This document shows positions 1-3,929 of a DNA stretch of 6,314 nucleotides, piece by piece. The stretch covers positions 1 to 6,314 of the forward strand of contig DCGZ01000016.1 in the NCBI GenBank assembly GCA_002314675.1, written 5' to 3'. Position 1 is the first letter of the stretch. Every line of letters starts with the position of its first letter. Position numbers and translations under genes: made by a program. The notes below the pieces were generated by a model. The model ran no database searches and was not told the origin of the DNA. It worked only from the letters and a program-made list of their open reading frames with translations. Origin of the DNA: Fibrobacter sp. UBA1765 (GTDB lineage Bacteria > Fibrobacterota > Fibrobacteria > Fibrobacterales > Fibrobacteraceae).

Positions 1-3
1 TTT

Positions 4-24
4 CTTGTCTCTGGCTCTTGCATC
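4..24. repeat. Heptad repeat tract A (3 units)
   Basis: Three consecutive 7-bp units (CTTGTCT, CTGGCTC, TTGCATC) that recur, nearly unchanged, at 152-172 and 282-302. It probably extends left of the window. No coding potential is seen here. Confidence 0.6.
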
Positions 25-31
25 TGATTTT

Positions 32-98
32 GTCATCACGAGCAACGCGAAGTGATCCAGAACATTACCCTGGATGGCCGCGCTTCGCTCGCCATGAC
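32..98. repeat. Imperfect 29-nt inverted repeat (REP-like palindrome)
   Basis: The left arm at 32-60 and the reverse complement of the right arm at 70-98 are both 29 nt and align without gaps, sharing GTCAT, CGAGC and ATCCAG blocks. The 9-nt loop is 61-69. Two arms of equal length with scattered mismatches suggest an old mobile palindromic repeat or a non-autonomous element, not a terminator, since no T-run follows. GTCAT...ATCCAG palindromes of this sort are common intergenic repeats in bacteria; assigning it to a named family is inference. Confidence 0.6.
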
Positions 99-118
99 AT
101 AGAAAGTTACAATTCCTA

Positions 119-174
119 TCTTCCGTCTTACGTCTTCCTTCTGTCTTCTTTCTTGCGTCTGGCTCTTGCATCTT
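119..174. repeat. Heptad repeat tract B (8 units)
   Basis: Eight 7-bp units in one register: TCTTCCG, TCTTACG, TCTTCCT, TCTGTCT, TCTTTCT, TGCGTCT, GGCTCTT, GCATCTT. The strand is strongly pyrimidine-biased. The last three units match tract A and the end of tract C. The units are degenerate, so this is an aged or diverging array. Confidence 0.7.
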
Positions 175-187
175 GATTACCTCAAAG

Positions 188-229
188 TGAGCGTTGCGAA
201 CGACCTCATGCCTCAAGCACCGAAGGTGC
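188..229. repeat. Two adjacent small hairpins between heptad tracts
   Basis: The first hairpin, 188-208, pairs TGAG+CGTT with AACG+CTCA around GCG, with a 2-nt bulge. The second, 217-229, pairs GCACC with GGTGC around GAA. They fill the gap between heptad tracts B and C, as the 32-98 palindrome fills the gap between A and B. No T-run follows, so a terminator role is unlikely. Confidence 0.5.
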
Positions 230-239
230 GACCGGATTC

Positions 240-302
240 CTGGCTCCTGTTCTCTGTCTTCTGTCCTCTGTTTTTTTGCATCTTGCGTCTGGCTCTTGTA
301 TC
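240..302. repeat. Heptad repeat tract C (9 units)
   Basis: Nine uninterrupted 7-bp units (CTGGCTC, CTGTTCT, CTGTCTT, CTGTCCT, CTGTTTT, TTTGCAT, CTTGCGT, CTGGCTC, TTGTATC). The tract ends 37 bp before the start codon of the branching enzyme, so it occupies the place where that gene's promoter would be expected. A small GCAC-TAA-GTGC palindrome (311-321) follows it. Confidence 0.75.
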
Positions 303-339
303 TTTCATAGGCACTAAGTGCTGTTCTGGTATCTGAATT

Positions 340-1896
340 ATGTCTGCTCCTGGTAAAATATTATTTCTTTTGCATGCGCACTTGCCGTTTGTGCGCCACC
401 CGGAGCACGATAGGTTCTTCGAAGAAAACTGGCTATTTGAAGCTATTTCCGAAACTTACTTGCCCCTAGTTCAGGCCATGAGGCGCTCCCTTGAAAAGGG
501 CGTTCCAGGCATGTTTAATTTGAGCGTTTCTGCGCCACTCATCGAAATGCTTTCTGATGAGCTTTTGATCGAAAGGTTTTCTCGCCATTTGCAGAAGCAG
601 CTTGAACTTTGCGAAAAGGAAGTGGAGCGCTTTAAGGAAGGCCCGCAGGCAACACTTGCCAAGTTCTACCTGGAACGCCAAAAGTCCCTGATCGATACCT
701 GGGAAAACCGTTGCAAGCGAAACATTCTAAAGGAATTCCTTGCTCTTGAAAAGGCTGGAAAGCTGAACTTGCTTACCTGTGTAGGTACGCATCCGTTTTT
801 GCCTGCGTATCAAAGCGATCCAAAGACAATTCGTGAACACTTGGATATTTCTGTTCGCTGCTTTGAACGCGCCTTCGGCAGAAAGCCCCTTGGCGTATGG
901 ATTCCTGAGTGCGGATATTTCCCGAATTTGGATGCATACCTTGCAGAAGCCGGGATAAAGTATTTCTTTTTAGAAACGCATGGCGTGCTTCTTGCAACCC
1001 CGGTGCCAAAGTACGGCGTGTTTTCGCCGATAAAGACTACGCACGGCTGTTATTGCATGGGTCGTGAACAGGCTAGTTCACAGGAAGTCTGGAGCAGAAA
1101 GACCGGTTACCCTGGGCATCCGGAATACCGTGAGTTTTTCCGTGACATAGCACATGAACGCGAACGTGAATACCTTGGCGAATACTTCTTTGCTGGCGAA
1201 AATGCAATTGACACCGGTTTGAAGTATTACCGCATTACAGGCTCCGAACAAAAGGAATTTTACCGCCCGTGGAATGCAATGCAGCTTGCGCATGACCATG
1301 CCCGCGTGTTCATTGCACATCGCGACGCTACCGTTTCGGAACTGCTCCCTAGAATGGAAGGCAACAAGGTCGCGCTTCTTTGCCCGTACGATGCGGAACT
1401 TTTTGGACACTGGTGGTTCGAGGGGCCTTATTTCCTGGAAGCTTTGCTAGAACGCGCAGCGGCTTCTTCTACGCTTGAATTTGCTGGTGCAGATACTGTA
1501 ATGCTTCAGTCGGCTGATCCAGAAGTCCATGCTCCCGCATTTTCTAGCTGGGGCGAGGGCGGTTTTGGCGGCGTTTGGATCAACTCCGAAACAGAGCAGT
1601 ACTACCCGGAATCGTATCGCATGCGTGCTATGATAGATTCGCTTGAATCGAAGAAAATCAAGCTTCCAAGGCTTCGTAGAATCATTAAGCAGATGAAGAG
1701 GGAACTCTATCTTTTCCAGAGTTCCGACTGGGCTTTCATGATTCATAACCACAGTGCTGAAGGCTATGCAAGGCAGCGTCTTGCCGACCATTACCAGAAC
1801 TGCTGTGCGCTTTTCCGCATGGCTAGTTCAAAGTCCAAGGATACAAAGCTCCTTGAACGCCTAGAGGCTACGGACAACATCTTCTCGTGGATGTAG
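340..1896 (+). CDS. 1,4-alpha-glucan branching enzyme, glycoside hydrolase family 57
   Basis: This 518-residue cytosolic enzyme probably forms alpha-1,6 branches in glycogen by cutting and transferring alpha-1,4 glucan chains. The length suits the GH57 branching-enzyme group. The GH57 N-terminal motif HAHLPF is at residues 12-17. WIPECGY (187-193) carries the expected nucleophile Glu190, and PYDAELFGHWW (349-359) carries the expected acid Asp351; these roles are by analogy with characterised GH57 branching enzymes. The segments WSRKTGYPGHPEYREF (251-266) and SSDWAFMI (461-468) are typical of the C-terminal DUF1957-type region. There is no signal peptide. ATG 340 fits the family N-terminus, but no good Shine-Dalgarno precedes it. 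No glycogen synthase or phosphorylase lies in the window, so the operon context is unknown. An alpha-amylase role is less likely given the DUF1957-type tail. Confidence 0.9.
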   Translation: MSAPGKILFLLHAHLPFVRHPEHDRFFEENWLFEAISETYLPLVQAMRRSLEKGVPGMFNLSVSAPLIEMLSDELLIERFSRHLQKQLELCEKEVERFKEGPQATLAKFYLERQKSLIDTWENRCKRNILKEFLALEKAGKLNLLTCVGTHPFLPAYQSDPKTIREHLDISVRCFERAFGRKPLGVWIPECGYFPNLDAYLAEAGIKYFFLETHGVLLATPVPKYGVFSPIKTTHGCYCMGREQASSQEVWSRKTGYPGHPEYREFFRDIAHEREREYLGEYFFAGENAIDTGLKYYRITGSEQKEFYRPWNAMQLAHDHARVFIAHRDATVSELLPRMEGNKVALLCPYDAELFGHWWFEGPYFLEALLERAAASSTLEFAGADTVMLQSADPEVHAPAFSSWGEGGFGGVWINSETEQYYPESYRMRAMIDSLESKKIKLPRLRRIIKQMKRELYLFQSSDWAFMIHNHSAEGYARQRLADHYQNCCALFRMASSKSKDTKLLERLEATDNIFSWM

Positions 1897-1918
1897 AGAA
1901 CCAGCGCCTATCTTTTAT

Positions 1919-1953
1919 AATTCACAATTCATAATTCTTAATTCTGAATTCAA
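1919..1953. repeat. AATTCNN heptad array (5 units)
   Basis: Five perfect AATTC cores occur every 7 bp (AATTCAC, AATTCAT, AATTCTT, AATTCTG, AATTCAA). The array fills the gap between the branching-enzyme stop and the start of the Nudix-like gene. The unit differs from the pyrimidine heptads at 4-302 but has the same period. It sits where the ribosome binding site of the next gene would be. Confidence 0.8.
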
Positions 1954-1960
1954 ATTGCCC

Positions 1961-2338
1961 ATGCGTGTTGTTGTTTCTGCCCTTATAAGTATTGAGGGCA
2001 AGTATCTGCTTTGCCTTCGTGGAGCGGGTGTATATCCGTTTTTTTGGGAACTGCCGACAGTTGAACTAGATGATGGGGATACTATCGAGGATTCCCTGGA
2101 AACATTCCTGTTCAGTGAACTTGGCTTGAGGGTTGGCGCGAAAAAGTTCCGTGGAAAATTAACCACCGGGTTAGAAGCGGAAGCCTGCTTACATTACCTT
2201 ATTGAAACCGAGGTTGTTGGAGGTCGTTTTTCACTTGGCATGTACCAGGATGCCAGTTTCGTGAACCTGAATAAGGTTTTTCGATGGAATTTGACTCCGC
2301 ATACGTTATTGCAGTTGACCAGATATGCAGCTGCCTAG
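1961..2338 (+). CDS. Nudix-fold protein with degenerate catalytic box
   Basis: A 125-residue protein resembling a compact Nudix domain. It has an opening strand MRVVVSALIS, then YLLCLR (15-20), FFWELPTVEL (27-36) and a helix ending SELGLRV (52-58), laid out as in Nudix hydrolases and the MutY C-terminal domain. The consensus GX5EX7REUXEEXGU is largely lost: the GG lead is replaced by TVELDDGD and REUXEE by TFLFSE, so only one Glu and the ELGL end remain. Metal-dependent pyrophosphatase activity is therefore doubtful, and a binding or regulatory role is possible. I prefer ATG 1961; TTG 1955 is in frame. Neither has a Shine-Dalgarno, and the AATTCNN array ends just upstream. It follows the branching enzyme by 64 bp and may depend on readthrough. 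The family call is from fold pattern only. Confidence 0.6.
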   Translation: MRVVVSALISIEGKYLLCLRGAGVYPFFWELPTVELDDGDTIEDSLETFLFSELGLRVGAKKFRGKLTTGLEAEACLHYLIETEVVGGRFSLGMYQDASFVNLNKVFRWNLTPHTLLQLTRYAAA

Positions 2339-2367
2339 CGTTTTTTGTGTGCCCAAAATCACAAGAC

Positions 2368-2397
2368 TTGAATTTTATTGCCGTAAAGCGAAATATT
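2368..2397 (+). promoter_or_regulatory. Possible sigma-70-type promoter of the DUF3332 gene
   Basis: TTGAAT (2368-2373) and AATATT (2392-2397) are separated by 18 bp. Each matches the classical consensus at 4 of 6 positions. Transcription would start near 2404, giving a leader of about 65 nt that contains the TTAACTAA sites. The match is weak in AT-rich DNA. Confidence 0.3.
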
Positions 2398-2457
2398 TTA
2401 GTTAACACTTTGCTATGAAGCAAAATTTTAACTAAATTCACTTTAGCTTTTAACTAA
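2398..2457. promoter_or_regulatory. Three TTAACTAA sites in the DUF3332 leader
   Basis: TTAGTTAA (2398-2405, inverted) and TTAACTAA at 2428-2435 and 2450-2457 flank a hairpin TTTGCT-ATGA-AGCAAA (2409-2424). The two direct copies extend to TTTTAACTAA and are 22 bp apart, about two helical turns. The last copy abuts the AAGGAG ribosome binding site. This could be an operator, or a transcript structure in which the inverted copy pairs with a direct copy. Chance in AT-rich DNA is not excluded. Confidence 0.35.
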
Positions 2458-2468
2458 GGAGTCAAAAG

Positions 2469-2903
2469 ATGAAAAAAGCTCTTATCGCACTTTCCTGCGC
2501 TGCAGCAATCGCATTTACAGGCTGCTATGGCAAAAACGCAGCATTCAACAAGCTCCATAACTGGAACGGCACCCTCGGTGACAAGTGGATCAACTCTGTT
2601 GTTCACTTTGTTTTGTTGATTATCCCGGTTTACGAAATCTGCCTCGGTCTTGTTGACCTCCTCGTTCTCAACACTGTTGAATTCTGGACTGGTTCCAACC
2701 CGCTCGCAGCTGGCGACACCTACTATGAAAAGGACGCACAGGGCAACCAGGTTGCAGCAGTTAAGAATGCTGACGGTTCTATGTCTGTTGAACTCACCGA
2801 CGCACAGGGCAACAAGGCTAACCTTACCCTCCAGCGCGATGAAAACGTTGTTCGTGCTCTCGACGCACAGGGCAATGTTGTAGCTCAGTACGACGTTAAG
2901 TAA
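2469..2903 (+). CDS. DUF3332-family lipoprotein
   Basis: A 144-residue envelope protein of unknown function. The N-terminus is a lipoprotein signal with lipobox AFTGC, so Cys19 should be lipidated. The next stretch, NWNGTLGDKWINSVV (31-45) and VEFWTGSNPLA (70-80), matches my memory of DUF3332, with a hydrophobic segment at about 44-70 that may span or lie on a membrane. The C-terminal part (about 82-144) is hydrophilic and contains three DAQGN repeats. AAGGAG (2456-2461) lies 7 nt before the ATG, an excellent site. Codon choice is strongly biased (many CTC, GTT, AAC, AAG), suggesting high expression. A strong terminator follows 21 bp after the stop, so it is probably a single-gene unit. A structural envelope role is a guess. 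Confidence 0.85.
   Translation: MKKALIALSCAAAIAFTGCYGKNAAFNKLHNWNGTLGDKWINSVVHFVLLIIPVYEICLGLVDLLVLNTVEFWTGSNPLAAGDTYYEKDAQGNQVAAVKNADGSMSVELTDAQGNKANLTLQRDENVVRALDAQGNVVAQYDVK
2733..2875 (+). repeat. Three copies of a 14-bp coding repeat (DAQGN)
   Basis: The 14-bp sequence GACGCACAGGGCAA is identical at 2733-2746, 2799-2812 and 2862-2875, spaced 66 and 63 bp. Each encodes DAQGN, probably a turn between beta strands, in a unit of 21-22 residues. Identical codons in all three copies point to recent duplication or very strong codon preference. Confidence 0.8.
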
Positions 2904-2924
2904 TTCTTTCTAGAATTGCTCGTT

Positions 2925-2957
2925 AAAAAGCCTCGCTCCAAAAGAGCGGGGCTTTTT
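2925..2957. terminator. Bidirectional intrinsic terminator
   Basis: A 14-bp stem (2925-2938 with 2944-2957, one G-U pair) surrounds the loop CAAAA. The arms begin with AAAAA and end with TTTTT, so both strands end in a U-run. It serves the DUF3332 gene on + and the toxin gene on -, whose stop is 23 nt away. Confidence 0.92.
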
Positions 2958-2980
2958 GTATTACCTACAATCGCGGATGT

Positions 2981-3244
2981 TTAATCTTCGTAATGACCCT
3001 TGCAAGAGATCACGTCGATAACGTCACCGGAGACCCGGTAAACCAGGCGGTTGGTATCGTCGATTCGGCGGCTCCACGCACCGGTAAGATTCCCCTTCAA
3101 GGGTTCGGGTTTACCGATGCCGTCTCCGGCGTTACGCTCCACGTCTTTCAGGAGTTGGTTGATGCGCTTGAGGGTTTTCTTGTCTTGGGACTGCCAGTAC
3201 ACATAGTCGCTAAAGGCGATTTCAGAAAAAGCAATTTTACTCAT
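2981..3244 (-). CDS. yoeB: YoeB/Txe-family mRNA interferase toxin
   Basis: An 87-residue RelE-superfamily toxin, expected to cleave mRNA at the ribosome when not held by its antitoxin. It closely follows E. coli YoeB: YWQSQDKKTLKRINQLLKD (15-33), GIGKPEPLKG (42-51), WSRRID (57-62), NRLVYRV (65-71) and a C-terminal GHY. Residues matching the YoeB active-site set (Glu46, Arg65, His83, Tyr84 in E. coli) are present as Glu47, Arg66, His84 and Tyr85, so it looks intact; two extra residues (ED) follow the usual HY end. I chose ATG at 3244 because MSKIAFSE matches the family start; an in-frame ATG at 3265 would add seven unlikely residues. The start lies within the antitoxin's last codons (8-bp overlap), implying translational coupling. 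Confidence 0.93.
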   Translation of the reverse strand: MSKIAFSEIAFSDYVYWQSQDKKTLKRINQLLKDVERNAGDGIGKPEPLKGNLTGAWSRRIDDTNRLVYRVSGDVIDVISCKGHYED

Positions 3245-3512
3245 TCTCCATAGCCTCCAACTCATCCATTGTCTTTACGATAACCTTCCCCGCCTTGATG
3301 GCGGCAGCGCTTTCTTCCAGGAACTTCATGTTGCTTTCGCTGTAGAAGGGGTCCTGGGCGGCGATGTCGAAAGGAATGCGGTTCTCTCTCAGGACCGCCT
3401 TGACGAACAAGTTGAGGGCAGAGGATGTGGACAGCCCTACTTCTTTACAGAACTTGTCGAAACGTTCCTTGTCCTTGGTTTCGATTCGTGCGGAAATTGT
3501 AGAAAGTGCCAT
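3237..3512 (-). CDS. RelB/DinJ-family antitoxin
   Basis: A 91-residue antitoxin expected to neutralise the downstream YoeB-type toxin and repress the operon. Residues 1-45, including ISARIETKDKERFDKF and LSTSSALNLFVKAV, form a ribbon-helix-helix DNA-binding domain of the RelB/DinJ type. Residues 50-91, with DPFYSESNMKFLEES and a GKVIVKTMDELEAME tail, should wrap the toxin. ATG 3512 is preferred: GGAGG (- strand, 3524-3520) sits 7 nt upstream and the protein then begins like its relatives. A longer open frame reaches 3644 but reads through the promoter/operator DNA and has no homologous look. It is first in a two-gene operon transcribed away from the lipoprotein at 3930. Confidence 0.92.
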   Translation of the reverse strand: MALSTISARIETKDKERFDKFCKEVGLSTSSALNLFVKAVLRENRIPFDIAAQDPFYSESNMKFLEESAAAIKAGKVIVKTMDELEAMENE

Positions 3513-3534
3513 AGCTAAACCTCCATTTTCCGAC

Positions 3535-3565
3535 AATGTAATACATTCGCTTGCAGTTTGCAAGC
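3535..3565 (-). promoter_or_regulatory. TA operon promoter with overlapping operator palindrome
   Basis: On the - strand, TTGCAA (3563-3558) and TACATT (3540-3535) are 17 bp apart, each matching consensus at 4 of 6. The predicted leader is only about 15 nt and carries GGAGG. A perfect inverted repeat GCTTGCA-(3 nt)-TGCAAGC (3549-3565) covers the -35 and part of the spacer, where a ribbon-helix-helix antitoxin would block RNA polymerase. Autoregulation is known for this family; the site itself is inferred. Confidence 0.6.
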
Positions 3566-3649
3566 TACTTTGGCGTAATGCAGCTGATTCTGCCATTTTT
3601 TCCCTTATTTTATTTGATTTTTTGATGAAATGAGACAACGTCAATTAAC

Positions 3650-3667
3650 TACGCTTTGCAAAGCGTA
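3650..3667. repeat. 18-bp perfect palindrome
   Basis: TACGCTTTGCAAAGCGTA is perfectly self-complementary. It shares the core TTGCAA with the TA operator about 100 bp away, so it could be a second operator half or a site for another regulator. On + it forms a 7-bp stem with a TGCA loop followed by AGTTTTT, so a weak terminator is an alternative. Confidence 0.5.
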
Positions 3668-3706
3668 AGTTTTTGTATCAACGGTATGGTTTTGTGGTGT
3701 GAAACG

Positions 3707-3724
3707 CTAAGTTTGTTTAAGCAT
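3707..3724 (-). other. 5-codon ORF with strong ribosome binding site
   Basis: On - the sequence AAAGGAG (3736-3730), 5 nt, ATG (3724-3722) is an excellent start, but the frame reads MLKQT and stops at TAG. After the stop the same frame stays open for 21 more codons (RFTPQNHTVD...). It may be a leader peptide, the relic of a gene cut by a nonsense mutation, or chance. Confidence 0.25.
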
Positions 3725-3739
3725 AGTATCTCCTTTGGT

Positions 3740-3767
3740 AAAAAAATCACCTGATATTTATCAGGTG
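3740..3767 (-). terminator. Orphan intrinsic terminator on the minus strand
   Basis: CACCTGATA (3748-3756) pairs perfectly with TATCAGGTG (3759-3767). On - the stem is followed by one A and seven T (3746-3740). No - strand gene lies upstream, because 3930-5219 is read on +. It may end a short RNA or act as an attenuator in front of the AAAGGAG site at 3736-3730. Confidence 0.7.
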
Positions 3768-3799
3768 TGCAGGAGACTTTTTTGGGGACTGTAAAGAAC

Positions 3800-3827
3800 A
3801 ACATAACAAGACCTTAAAATTTTTCAA
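3800..3827 (-). promoter_or_regulatory. Possible promoter for a short minus-strand RNA
   Basis: On -, TTGAAA (3827-3822, 5 of 6) and TATGTT (3805-3800, 4 of 6) are 16 bp apart. Transcription from about 3793 would meet the terminator at 3767-3740, giving an RNA of roughly 55 nt. In AT-rich DNA such matches are frequent. Confidence 0.35.
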
Positions 3828-3929
3828 GGTTTTGTTTGTTAAAGGTTTGTAATTTTTCTAGGGTGGTTCGGATTTCTTTTTTGCTCTGCTGTTAACTTTT
3901 ATATTTTTTTTGGAATCTTAGGAGTTCTA

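Larger units (their letters stand above)
3513..3929. other. 417-bp non-coding region between TA operon and lipoprotein
   Basis: No convincing gene is present. It holds, from left to right, the TA promoter/operator, an 18-bp palindrome, a 5-codon ORF with a strong ribosome site on -, an intrinsic terminator on - with a possible promoter, and the AT-rich leader of the lipoprotein. The divergent genes' promoters must lie here. Upstream of 3930 I see only TATATT (3900-3905) without a good -35. Confidence 0.6.

Noticed and set aside
4..302. Regularly spaced repeats as a CRISPR array
   Set aside because: The units are 7 bp, degenerate and back-to-back. There are no 25-40 bp identical repeats with unique spacers and no cas genes.
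1078..1791. Minus-strand open frames inside the branching enzyme
   Set aside because: They lie entirely within a well-conserved GH57 gene on the other strand and show no domain or ribosome site.
2993..3253. Plus-strand open frame opposite the toxin
   Set aside because: It mirrors the YoeB-type gene, which has complete family motifs on the - strand.
3245..3265. Toxin start at ATG 3265 (MSWRLWR extension)
   Set aside because: The family begins at MSKIAFSE, and the 7 extra residues are the antitoxin's last codons read in another frame.
3513..3644. N-terminal extension of the antitoxin to TTG 3644 (or ATG 3596)
   Set aside because: The extension crosses the predicted promoter/operator, has no family resemblance, and the GGAGG site fits ATG 3512.
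3778..3813. TTG-started 11-codon ORF on + after AGGAG (3771-3775)
   Set aside because: It is too short, has no recognisable product, and the AGGAG is better explained as an arm of the inverted repeat with 3729-3734.
3811..3830. ACCTT...AAGGT hairpin as a + strand terminator
   Set aside because: The stem is short and bulged, without a continuous T-run, and no + strand gene ends nearby.
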